From an uncultured Eubacterium sp. (GTDB lineage Bacteria > Bacillota > Clostridia > Lachnospirales > Lachnospiraceae), in assembly GCA_946412445.1 (NCBI GenBank), contig CAMKHH010000003.1:1-13411 (forward strand): a stretch of 13,411 nt of DNA, read 5' to 3'. Of this stretch, positions 6,452 to 13,411 are shown in pieces (position 1 is the stretch's first letter; the number at the start of each line of letters is the position of its first letter). The notes beneath the pieces were generated by a model. The model searched no databases. It saw only the letters and a list, made by a program, of their open reading frames with translations, and was not told where the DNA came from. The position numbers and the translations under genes were made by a program.

Positions 6452-7295
6452 CGTCAGTTCCTCCCATTACCGATTGAAAATATTCTGCAATTTCTATACA
6501 GGGTGCGCACCACACGTCCGGATTACCTGCCAGATATTCACAGAATCTGGCAAAGATCACGGCTCTGCCGGGTGTCCCCGCAATTTGCGGGTGAAAGGCA
6601 GTGGAACCAGAGTTCCCTCTGCGCACCATACCCTCAATCTCATGAACCCAGTTGCGATATGCATTGTCATAAGGTGCTATCCTGGGCATTCCTGCAAGTA
6701 CCGCCGGATAGGAGTTAAAGACGGTCTGTACGTAATCATCCATCTGCTCGTCACGGCAGGGAATATTCACAGCCTTTACAGGCACTCCGTCCACCATATA
6801 CCATCCGCAGCTCTCTCCGCTGATTCCGGCACTTGAATATACAAATCCACCCTCAGAATAAATCCACCTCTCTGTCTCCTGCAATAACGCACCCGTAGGG
6901 CGGAAGCCCAGTGCTTTTCGTCCGGTGTATTTGAGAAATATATCCTGGCAATACTTAATACGTTCCTTTTGTGCCTCAAAGGTATCGCCATATTCACCGG
7001 TATGGTCCAGACCATGATGTCCGATTTCATGCCCCTTGTCCAAAATCTTATCAACGACATCCGGATGTTCCCTGACTATATCTGCCGGTATAAACCAGGT
7101 ACTTTTAAGCGAAAACTCCTCCAGAATCTCTAATACACGAAGCGCACCCTTTTTCGGGCCGTATTTTCCGATGGACGGCCCCTTGATATAACTGCTTCCG
7201 TTTGGCAGCGTTTTTGTCTTGTTCCGCCATATTGTCTCGCCATCCAGGTCAAAGCCCAGAGCAAACGCACTTCTGGCACCATCTTTCCAAACCAT
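6441..7295 (-). CDS. Polysaccharide-deacetylase-fold hydrolase, PuuE (allantoinase)/PgdA/cyclic-imidase type
   Basis: A 284-residue NodB-fold metal hydrolase with no signal peptide, so probably acting in the cytoplasm. All expected motifs are present: FDLDGE (Asp16 as base, Asp18 as metal ligand), HGLDH (His94 and His98 as metal ligands), GFRPTG (Arg132), and AFHPQIAG (His235-Pro236). The HPQ-x-x-G-x-P-G-R ending and the cytoplasmic location fit the PuuE-type allantoinase, cyclic imidase and PgdA branch, which cleaves C-N bonds in small cyclic or linear amides, better than cell-wall deacetylases. The ATG at 7295 follows GAAGGGG 7 nt upstream. It lies 35 nt after an SDR gene and overlaps the next paralogue. 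Together with a PucR-type regulator this hints at nitrogen-ring or amide breakdown, but no other allantoin-pathway gene is present, so true allantoinase activity is doubtful. Confidence 0.87.
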   Translation of the reverse strand: MVWKDGARSAFALGFDLDGETIWRNKTKTLPNGSSYIKGPSIGKYGPKKGALRVLEILEEFSLKSTWFIPADIVREHPDVVDKILDKGHEIGHHGLDHTGEYGDTFEAQKERIKYCQDIFLKYTGRKALGFRPTGALLQETERWIYSEGGFVYSSAGISGESCGWYMVDGVPVKAVNIPCRDEQMDDYVQTVFNSYPAVLAGMPRIAPYDNAYRNWVHEIEGMVRRGNSGSTAFHPQIAGTPGRAVIFARFCEYLAGNPDVWCAPCIEIAEYFQSVMGGTDDAH

Positions 7296-7330
7296 ATATA
7301 AACCCCTTCTTTCATTCTCTTTTTATCTCA

Positions 7331-8098
7331 TCATACGGGTGTTCTGCGTCCGCCGTTAGGGGCCAGTACCTGTCCCGTAACATACTCCGAGGCATCTGAG
7401 GACAGATACAATACCATGTCTGCGATATCCTCCGGTACTCCGATCCGCCCCCATGGAATGTCTCTCAGTTCGTCCTCCACAAACACGTCAAAATCGGTCT
7501 CCTTCAGCATAGGCGTTTGGGTAGTCGGAACTGCAATTACGTTGACATTAATATGATATTCGCCCAATTCCTTGGCTATCGACTGGGTAAACCCGATCAG
7601 GCCTGCCTTCGCAGAAGCATAGTGTGTACAGAATTCACAACCGATAATTCCGGATCCTGAACTTATATTAATAATCTTACCGTATTCCTTCTTCTTCATA
7701 TAGGGGATTACCTCTCTGCAAAGATAGAAAGGAGCAGTGAGATCCACTTTGAGCATCCGGTCCCAGTCTTCGTCAGTAATTTCCTCAAATGGCAGAGAAA
7801 CACTTCCGATTCCTGCATTATTTACCAGTATATCCACGGTGCCAAATGCTTTCATTACGTTATTAACCAAGGTCTTCACCTGGGCTGTATCGGACACATC
7901 ACAGTGACAGTATTCTGCTGTTCCGCCTGCCTGGCGGATTTCCTGCATAGCGGATTCGCCCCAGTCATCCCTTATATCACACACCATCACTTTAACTCCG
8001 AATCTGCCAAGCGCAAGGGCTGTGGCTCTTCCGATACCTCTGCCGCCTCCTGTTACAATGGCCGATTTTCCCTCTATTTTTAAATAATCATATTCCAT
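7331..8098 (-). CDS. Short-chain dehydrogenase/reductase (second of a tandem pair)
   Basis: A 255-residue classical SDR with all core motifs: TGGGRGIG (16-23), Asp41 at the end of beta-2 (suggesting NAD preference), NNAG (93-96), the catalytic serine in NISSGSG (Ser147), and YASAK (Tyr160, Lys164). It resembles FabG/3-oxoacyl-reductase-like and sugar or hydroxyacid dehydrogenases, but the family is too broad to name a substrate. The C-terminus reads TGQVLAPNGG, the same form as in the adjacent paralogue (TGQVLCPNGG) and unlike the usual DGG, which marks the two as products of duplication. The ATG at 8098 has AAAGGAG upstream; the gap to the preceding SDR is 26 nt. It probably oxidises or reduces a hydroxyl/keto group on the compound brought in by the Liv-type transporter. 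Confidence 0.88.
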   Translation of the reverse strand: MEYDYLKIEGKSAIVTGGGRGIGRATALALGRFGVKVMVCDIRDDWGESAMQEIRQAGGTAEYCHCDVSDTAQVKTLVNNVMKAFGTVDILVNNAGIGSVSLPFEEITDEDWDRMLKVDLTAPFYLCREVIPYMKKKEYGKIINISSGSGIIGCEFCTHYASAKAGLIGFTQSIAKELGEYHINVNVIAVPTTQTPMLKETDFDVFVEDELRDIPWGRIGVPEDIADMVLYLSSDASEYVTGQVLAPNGGRRTPV

Positions 8099-8124
8099 CT
8101 TTCAACACCTCTCCTTTCCAGTCC

Positions 8125-8901
8125 CTACATCCACGCCCCGCCGTTTGGACACAGCACTTGTCCGGTAATATACTCCGCTGCTTCTGATACCAGAAACACG
8201 ATGGCACAAGCCTGGTCTTCCGGTGTTCCGACACGGTACCAGGGCAGCCCCTTTGTCTCATCCTCCCATGACCGACCCGGAAGATGCGCCATGCGGGTAT
8301 CTGTAAGCCCTGTACCAAGGGCATTTACATTGATATGATGCTTTGCCAGTTCCTGAGACAGCTCCTTTGCCAATCCGATCATACCTGCCTTTGATGCAGC
8401 GTAATGTGGATCCGAAAAATCGTATCCCAGCGCCGCACCGGAGCTGACCATGCAGATTTTGCCATGCTGTTTCTTCACCATATAAGGCACGACTTCATTC
8501 GTAAACATATAAGTTCCTGTCAGGTTAATACGAATCAGCCTGTCCCATTCCTCATAAGTCATCTTGTCAAAGGTCTTTCCCCCTCCGAAGCCACCGGCAT
8601 TATTCACCAGGATATCCACGGTTCCGAAAGTATCCACAGTCTTTGCAACTGTCGCCCGGATATTCTCCAGATTAGCCACATCACACTTTGCGGCAATGGC
8701 TGTTCCGCCCCGCTTCCCGATCTCCCCGGCCACCTTCAAAGCACTGTCTTCCTCTATATCGCACACCATCACCTGTGCACCCAGATCTGCCAGGAGTATA
8801 GCCGCAGCCCGTCCGATTCCGTTGCCTGATCCGGTGACAATAGCCGTCTGTCCCTCCAGGCGGAAGTAATCAAACATTGCTTTTTGTACACGTTCTTCCA
8901 C
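8125..8901 (-). CDS. Short-chain dehydrogenase/reductase (first of a tandem pair)
   Basis: A 258-residue classical SDR: TGSGNGIG (23-30), Asp48 after beta-2 (MVCDIE, suggesting NAD preference), NNAG (100-103), the catalytic serine in MVSSGAALG (Ser154), and YAASK (Tyr167, Lys171). Compared with its neighbour it has a GGFGGGK loop after NNAG and a different segment after the catalytic helix (GTGLTDTRMAHLPGR), the region that usually shapes the substrate pocket, so the two copies probably act on different intermediates or with different stereochemistry. The GTG start at 8901 is chosen because GAAGGG lies 6 nt upstream; the in-frame ATG eight codons later is a possible alternative, giving a length closer to the neighbour. 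It follows livF after 21 nt in the same transcription unit. Confidence 0.88.
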   Translation of the reverse strand: MEERVQKAMFDYFRLEGQTAIVTGSGNGIGRAAAILLADLGAQVMVCDIEEDSALKVAGEIGKRGGTAIAAKCDVANLENIRATVAKTVDTFGTVDILVNNAGGFGGGKTFDKMTYEEWDRLIRINLTGTYMFTNEVVPYMVKKQHGKICMVSSGAALGYDFSDPHYAASKAGMIGLAKELSQELAKHHINVNALGTGLTDTRMAHLPGRSWEDETKGLPWYRVGTPEDQACAIVFLVSEAAEYITGQVLCPNGGAWM

Positions 8902-8922
8902 AAAAATCCCTTCTTTCTTAAT

Positions 8923-9624
8923 CTATTTCTTTATTTTTCCAAGATACGCAGCCACAATGCTCTCATCTGCGGCCAGCTCTGCCCCTGTACCCCTCTTTAT
9001 AATCTGTCCCTGCTCCAGTACACAGGCGTGATGCGCGATGGACAAAGCCTTTCTCGCATTCTGTTCCACCAGCAGTACAGAGATGCCTTCATGATTGATT
9101 CTCTTAATAATGGACATAATGTCATTTACGATCAGCGGTGCCAGCCCCAGAGACGGCTCGTCCAGCAAAAGCACCCTGGGTTCTGCCATCAGACCTCTGG
9201 CAATAGCAAGCATCTGCTGTTCCCCTCCGGACATGGTACCGGCTCGCTGCTTATTCCTCTCCTCCAGCCGTGGAAACATTTCATAAGCACGTTTCATACC
9301 ACCCGCTCTGTTTTTACTGGTATATCCTCCCAGAAGCAGATTTTCCTCCACCGTCAGGTTCGGAAAGATCCAGCGCCCCTCCGGCACCAGACAAATTCCC
9401 TGCTCTACGACCTTGTGTGGTGCACTTTCAAGCCTCGTGTCATCATAATGCACTTCACCCTTCTGGGGTTTCAGTAATCCGGCAATACACTTCATCAAAG
9501 AGGATTTGCCTGCACCATTGGCCCCTACAATTGCCATAATCTCGCCTTCCTTCAATTCAAAACTGACATCACGGATAGCCTGAATCCTGCCATATGAAAA
9601 ACTGAGATTTTCTACTTTCATCAT
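8923..9624 (-). CDS. livF: Branched-chain amino acid-type ABC transporter ATP-binding protein LivF
   Basis: A 233-residue ABC ATPase of normal LivF length. Walker A is GANGAGKSS (34-42), the signature MSGGEQ (131-136), and Walker B VLLLDEP (151-157). The switch position reads LLVEQN (185-189), with Gln-Asn where most ABC ATPases have His; this substitution is characteristic of LivF and helps tell it from LivG. It pairs with LivG on the cytoplasmic face of the LivHM channel. The start ATG-ATG overlaps the livG stop in an ATGA arrangement (9621-9624), indicating translational coupling. The transported compound is set by the binding protein at 12198-13376 and is not necessarily an amino acid. 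Confidence 0.95.
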   Translation of the reverse strand: MMKVENLSFSYGRIQAIRDVSFELKEGEIMAIVGANGAGKSSLMKCIAGLLKPQKGEVHYDDTRLESAPHKVVEQGICLVPEGRWIFPNLTVEENLLLGGYTSKNRAGGMKRAYEMFPRLEERNKQRAGTMSGGEQQMLAIARGLMAEPRVLLLDEPSLGLAPLIVNDIMSIIKRINHEGISVLLVEQNARKALSIAHHACVLEQGQIIKRGTGAELAADESIVAAYLGKIKK

Positions 9625-10400
9625 GACTCATTCACCCCCAGATACGCAGAAATAACTTCTGGATTATTTTGTATTTCTTCAGGTTTTCCCTCAGCCAGAA
9701 GCGTACCGAAGTTCAGCACTGATATTCTGTCACAGATGGCCATAATTACGTCCATGTGATGATCGATAATTACGATGGTGATATTCTTTTTGCTACGGAT
9801 TTCCCGTATGAAGTCCGAAAGCTGTGAGGATTCCTCTTCGTTCATGCCCGCTGCCGGTTCGTCCAGGAGGAGAAGGTCAGGCTTGGCCGCAAGGGCCCTG
9901 GCAATCTCCAGGCGGCGCTGCATGCCGTAGGGCAGATTATTGGCCTTTTGCCCCCGCTGTTCGGTAAGTCCGACATCCTTCAGAAGCGCATCGCAGAATT
10001 TCCGCATCTCATCTTCCTGGCTCCGGCACTTCCTGGTGCGGAAGAACCCGTCCCACAGACCGTATGTAATGTTATTCTGGCATGCGGTCAGCAGGTTCTC
10101 ATATACGGTCAAGTCACCGAACAGCCGTATATTCTGAAAAGTCCTCGAAATTCCTTTTCTGGCAATGACGTGGGTGGGCAGCCCGTTAATACGCTCGTTC
10201 TGAAACAGGACCTCTCCTTTGGTAGTGTTATACACGCCTGTAATCATATTGAACAGCGTGGTCTTTCCCGCACCATTTGGGCCGATAATACCATAGATAC
10301 TATCTTTGGGTACGTTAATCGTTATATTGTCAGAAGCCGTGATACCGCCAAAGTGTTTTACCACATTTCTAAGCTGGAGTATATATTTCTGCTGTTCCAT
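9621..10400 (-). CDS. livG: Branched-chain amino acid-type ABC transporter ATP-binding protein LivG
   Basis: A 259-residue ABC ATPase. Walker A is GPNGAGKTT (40-48); the Q-loop region RTFQNIRLF (86-94) is a LivG hallmark; the signature is LPYGMQRR (156-163), the family's variant of LSGGQ; Walker B is LLLLDEP (176-182); and the switch His lies in IIDHHMD (211-217), where family members usually read IEHDM. It forms the ATPase heterodimer with LivF. The ATG at 10400 follows the livM stop after 3 nt, and its ribosome binding site (GGAAGGAG) lies within the end of livM, so translation of the two is tightly coupled. Confidence 0.95.
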   Translation of the reverse strand: MEQQKYILQLRNVVKHFGGITASDNITINVPKDSIYGIIGPNGAGKTTLFNMITGVYNTTKGEVLFQNERINGLPTHVIARKGISRTFQNIRLFGDLTVYENLLTACQNNITYGLWDGFFRTRKCRSQEDEMRKFCDALLKDVGLTEQRGQKANNLPYGMQRRLEIARALAAKPDLLLLDEPAAGMNEEESSQLSDFIREIRSKKNITIVIIDHHMDVIMAICDRISVLNFGTLLAEGKPEEIQNNPEVISAYLGVNES

Positions 10401-10403
10401 GAA

Positions 10404-11279
10404 TCATCGCTCCTTCCCTTTGTATTTCCCATGACCAAAGAAACCGCGGATTCCTGATATGCTCAATTCTTTTGTTCCCATGAGCCCGGACGGTTTGAAT
10501 ATAATTACCAGTACTACCAGAAGCCCGTAAAACACCATGCGCCATTCCTGAACGGATCCAAACCGCAGAATTTCCGGAAGAGGAACCAGAATCATGGAAG
10601 CGATTATGGTTCCTGTCAGACTGCCGCATCCGCCCAGAATTACGGTCATTACCAATTCGTCCGATTTCACCATACTAAACATTGTAGGACTTAAGTAGTG
10701 CATGTAATGCGCCAGTAATGCCCCGGAAATACCACATAAAGCGCAGCTTATTCCCATAGCCAGCAATTTATAATTAGCCACGCAGGTTCCGATGGAAGCC
10801 GCAGCCAGTTCTTCCTCTCTGACTGCAATACAATTTCTTCCATGTTTGGATCGAATGAAATTATGCAGAAACCAGATTGTTACAATCAGGAAACATAGTA
10901 CCAACGGAAATGTAGCTCCACCGGGCACATCTGTCATACCTCTGGCTCCCCCCGTGAGGTCAGGAAGATTTTCTATAATCAATTTGGTCACCTCACCGAT
11001 TCCCAGGGTGGCAATTACAAAATAGTCACCTTTCAGTCTCAGTGTCGGATATCCGATCAGCAGACCGATCAGCAGAGCTGCCAGCATTCCGCAGATTAAT
11101 CCCACCAGTATGGGTACATGAAAAGTCTTTGTAACCAATGCAGACGTATATGCTCCGATTGCCATAAAGCCCGCATGTCCCATAGAAAACAATCCTGTAA
11201 AGCCAGTAAGCACAGAGACCCCCAGAATTGCGATCATGTATATTCCGGTTAAAGTTGCAACACCAAGCCAGTAATTCAT
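10404..11279 (-). CDS. livM: Branched-chain amino acid-type ABC transporter permease LivM
   Basis: A 291-residue multi-spanning membrane protein with roughly eight to nine hydrophobic segments. The N-terminal motif GLFSMGHAGFMAIGAY (29-44) is the LivM signature, and a YFVIATLGIGEV segment and a late GGCGSLTG loop, the permease-ATPase coupling region, are also present. The C-terminal tail (HGKYKGKER) is short and basic. It forms the transmembrane channel with LivH. The ATG at 11279 is preceded by AGGGGGG about 8 nt upstream, beginning at the livH stop (TAG), with 12 nt between the genes. Confidence 0.95.
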   Translation of the reverse strand: MNYWLGVATLTGIYMIAILGVSVLTGFTGLFSMGHAGFMAIGAYTSALVTKTFHVPILVGLICGMLAALLIGLLIGYPTLRLKGDYFVIATLGIGEVTKLIIENLPDLTGGARGMTDVPGGATFPLVLCFLIVTIWFLHNFIRSKHGRNCIAVREEELAAASIGTCVANYKLLAMGISCALCGISGALLAHYMHYLSPTMFSMVKSDELVMTVILGGCGSLTGTIIASMILVPLPEILRFGSVQEWRMVFYGLLVVLVIIFKPSGLMGTKELSISGIRGFFGHGKYKGKER

Positions 11280-11291
11280 CTCTTCACCCCC

Positions 11292-12167
11292 CTATGCCTT
11301 GTCTTCCGTATGCTTTCCCAGCAGACCCGCCGGACGCACAAACAATATGATAACCAACAGTGCATAAGCGAAGATATCCCGCATGGAAGAAGACACGTAA
11401 CTGGAAATCATAGTTTCCCCTATCCCCAGCAGAATCGCACCCAGAACCGCACCGGGAATACTGCCAAGCCCGCCGAATACGGAACTGATGAAGGCTTTGT
11501 TCGTCATGGAGGTTCCGAGAGTCGGAAAAGCTGTGTACTTCGCACCCAACAGTGCTCCTGCCAATCCTGCAAGGCTTCCCGCAATCAGGAATACAATCAG
11601 AATCAGCTTCTGTACATTTACACCCATGATGGCCGTCGCATCCAGATCAAAGGAAGCTCCTCTGATTGCCAGGCCAAAACGGGATTTATGTATGAACAAT
11701 TCGACAAGAATCAAAGCTGCAATACACACGACAAAAATAATCAGGTCTACCTGTCCGATGCTCGCCCCGAACAAATTGATAGACTTATTGGAAAAATTCA
11801 CCGGATACACCCGGAAACGGCTGCTGAAGCTGATGATAATCAGGTTTTCACACATGGTAGATATCCCCAGTCCCGTAATCAACAGATAAATACGGCGGGC
11901 CTTTTTCTTAAGGAGCGGGCGGTATCCCAAAAGTTCGATTAACATGGCCAGTCCGCCTGCCGCAAGAACTGCAATTATAATTCCCACAAATAAATTCTGT
12001 ACCAGACCGACCAGCACAAAAAACGCACAGAATGCACCAATTGTAACTGTTATGCTGTGAGCAAAATTGGTAAAATTCAGTAAGCTGTAAATCAGCGAGT
12101 ACCCCACCGCCATCAGCGCATAGATACTTCCAATTGATAATCCATTAATTAACTGTTGAAAGAACAA
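11292..12167 (-). CDS. livH: Branched-chain amino acid-type ABC transporter permease LivH
   Basis: A 291-residue polytopic membrane protein. LINGLSIGSIYALMAVGYSL followed by NFTNFAHSITVTIGAF is the LivH opening, where the usual Asn-Phe-Ala-His-Gly reads N-F-A-H-S. The late GGLGSIPGAVLGA segment is the coupling loop, and the sequence ends with VRPAGLLGK, typical for the family. It forms the channel with LivM. The start codon is TTG at 12167, supported by AAAGGAGGG with about 8 nt spacing; no in-frame ATG near the N-terminus would preserve the first helix. It follows the binding-protein gene after 30 nt. Confidence 0.94.
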   Translation of the reverse strand: MFFQQLINGLSIGSIYALMAVGYSLIYSLLNFTNFAHSITVTIGAFCAFFVLVGLVQNLFVGIIIAVLAAGGLAMLIELLGYRPLLKKKARRIYLLITGLGISTMCENLIIISFSSRFRVYPVNFSNKSINLFGASIGQVDLIIFVVCIAALILVELFIHKSRFGLAIRGASFDLDATAIMGVNVQKLILIVFLIAGSLAGLAGALLGAKYTAFPTLGTSMTNKAFISSVFGGLGSIPGAVLGAILLGIGETMISSYVSSSMRDIFAYALLVIILFVRPAGLLGKHTEDKA

Positions 12168-12197
12168 AAGAGTTCCCTCCTTTCAAAGGACGATGAT

Positions 12198-13376
12198 TTA
12201 CTCGAAACGATATTCATCCAGTTTCACAAACTCAGTTCCCTGAATCTGGAAAATAGAGGCAGTACGTATGGGGTTATGTGTTTCTGGATCTATAGAAATC
12301 ATACTGGTCAGGCACTGCACATCTCTGGAATTTTCCAAAGCATCCCTGATTTTCTCCGGATCTGCTTCACCAGCGGTCTCAATAGCCGCCTTGATAAGAT
12401 CAAAGCAGTCATAAGCCAGATACGCATCGGTGCCTCCCTTATCCGGATCCATGTCCCACTTTTCCTGGAAGGCTGCCTTAAACTCTTTCAGGTTTTCATC
12501 ATTTACATCCATAGCGCAGGGAAATACAGCTTCCTGAACCTCATCCTTCGCAACCTCAAACAGATCCTGCATCATCCATGCGTCCACTCCCAGGAATGGA
12601 ACATCGATTCCCAGAGCTCTGGCCTGTTTTGCAATCAGCCCCACCTCTTTATAATTAGCCGGTATCATAAGTGCGTCAAAGTCTCCCTGGTTTTTAATCT
12701 TGGACAATTGTGCACGGAAATCGACATCTCCTGTCTTATATGCCTCTGAACTTGTTATCTTGCCACCCTTTTTTTCAAAAGCTTCGGTAAAGTTCTGCGT
12801 GATTCCCAAAGAATATTCACTGCTGATTTCATACAGAATCGCTACCTTTTTATAATCCAGTTTTTCAAAGGCATATCCACCCATAATATCGCCCAGCTGC
12901 GGATCCGACAGACAGATACGAAACGCATAGGGACGAACAGAGCCGTCTTCCTCATGCTGAGTCACCTTATAATTGGTACCTGTCGTGGTGATATGGGGAA
13001 CCTTGTACTCCTCGCATACTTCACTGAGTGCAATCGCACAGGAAGAGGAATCCGGCCCGATAAACGCTACAACGTTATCGCTCTGAAGCGCCTTGCGGGC
13101 AGCATTGGTGGTTTCCACCGCATCGCCGCGGTTATCATAAATTTTCAAATCAATCTGCTTACCCAGAATCCCCCCGTCATCATTGGTCTCTTCGACCAAC
13201 ATTTTCAATGTATCGGATTCCACCTTACCCCAAAGGGCGGATTCTCCGGTAAGCGGGCCTATATATCCTAATACAATATCGTCGCTGCTCCCGGAGCCTT
13301 TTCCACATCCCATGACAGAACATGCCATCAGCGCTGCCATACCTAAAATAATTAATTTTTTTACTTTTTTTTGCAT
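12198..13376 (-). CDS. Branched-chain amino acid-type ABC transporter substrate-binding lipoprotein (LivJ-like)
   Basis: A 392-residue secreted lipoprotein. The signal peptide has a Lys-rich start (MQKKVKK), a hydrophobic core and the lipobox VMGC with the lipidated Cys at 24, followed by a Gly/Ser linker. The mature part begins IVLGYIGPLTGESALWG and contains GGILGKQIDL and FIGPDSSS, the classic Leu/Ile/Val-binding (Peripla_BP_6) pattern; the pocket Ser/Thr region is present (DSSSCAIA, later TTTGTNY). It captures the ligand for LivHMFG. The family also includes binders of amides, urea and aromatic acids, so a branched-chain amino acid is not assured. The ATG at 13376 follows AGGAAGGAAAG. It is first of the ten-gene unit; only 35 bp lie upstream in the window, so its promoter is not visible. 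Confidence 0.93.
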   Translation of the reverse strand: MQKKVKKLIILGMAALMACSVMGCGKGSGSSDDIVLGYIGPLTGESALWGKVESDTLKMLVEETNDDGGILGKQIDLKIYDNRGDAVETTNAARKALQSDNVVAFIGPDSSSCAIALSEVCEEYKVPHITTTGTNYKVTQHEEDGSVRPYAFRICLSDPQLGDIMGGYAFEKLDYKKVAILYEISSEYSLGITQNFTEAFEKKGGKITSSEAYKTGDVDFRAQLSKIKNQGDFDALMIPANYKEVGLIAKQARALGIDVPFLGVDAWMMQDLFEVAKDEVQEAVFPCAMDVNDENLKEFKAAFQEKWDMDPDKGGTDAYLAYDCFDLIKAAIETAGEADPEKIRDALENSRDVQCLTSMISIDPETHNPIRTASIFQIQGTEFVKLDEYRFE

Positions 13377-13411
13377 AATCTCTTTCCTTCCTTATTTCGA
13401 TATGATTTCAT

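Noticed and set aside
5435..6718. A 427-codon plus-strand open frame opposite the DUF885-like and deacetylase-fold genes
   Set aside because: It lies entirely antisense to three genes with clear family motifs; its translation shows no recognisable domain, is unusually rich in Cys, His, Pro and Gln, and no convincing ribosome binding site precedes it. Its length reflects the codon use of the opposite strand.
6441..7295. Calling this gene allantoinase (puuE) outright because a PucR-type regulator is nearby
   Set aside because: No allantoin transporter, allantoate amidohydrolase or ureidoglycolate gene is in the window, and PucR-type regulators control many unrelated pathways.
11310..11942. A 210-codon plus-strand open frame opposite livH
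   Set aside because: Low-complexity Gln/Arg/Asn-rich translation, antisense to a clear permease; a shadow frame.
12178..12190. Palindrome CCTTTGAAAGG overlapping the livH ribosome binding site
   Set aside because: The loop would be a single base, too short for an RNA hairpin; it is probably a by-product of the AAAGGAGG site.

Overview
The window looks like a metabolic accessory region from a low-to-moderate-GC, Gram-positive-type anaerobe, most likely a Clostridia (Lachnospiraceae-like) gut bacterium. This is an inference from strong AGGAGG-type ribosome binding sites, several GTG/TTG starts, lipoprotein (lipobox) solute-binding proteins and the style of the PucR/CdaR-type regulator. I cannot name the species. 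No rRNA, tRNA, CRISPR array, insertion sequence or phage gene is visible.

Layout. (A) 1-2292, minus strand, read from right to left: an SDR dehydrogenase (polyol-dehydrogenase-like), a ribose/galactose-type sugar-binding lipoprotein, and the start of a sugar-type ABC ATPase that runs off the left edge. (B) 2293-2606: a divergent, AT-rich control region with a good promoter in each direction, a 14-bp palindrome at one promoter and three copies of a heptamer (CTGTTTT/AAAACAG). (C) 2607-4307, plus strand: a PucR/CdaR-family regulator. (D) 4310-13376, minus strand: a tight ten-gene unit, in transcription order branched-chain-amino-acid-type ABC transporter (binding protein, LivH, LivM, LivG, LivF), two tandem SDR dehydrogenases, two tandem polysaccharide-deacetylase-fold (PuuE/PgdA-type) hydrolases, and a DUF885-like putative zinc hydrolase. 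Its last gene ends 2 bp from the end of the regulator gene, tail to tail. Its promoter lies beyond the right edge.

How they may work together (inference). Unit D looks like a self-contained uptake-and-breakdown pathway: a Liv-type importer brings in a small amino-acid-like or amide compound, the two SDRs oxidise or reduce a hydroxyl/keto group, and the two NodB-fold enzymes plus the DUF885-like enzyme cleave amide (possibly cyclic amide) bonds. Unit A is a second uptake system with its own dehydrogenase and is the regulator's divergent partner. The substrate is not deducible from the sequence. The most unusual points are the enzyme combination in D, the loss of two expected catalytic residues in one of the two deacetylase-fold paralogues, and the compact DUF885-like enzyme.
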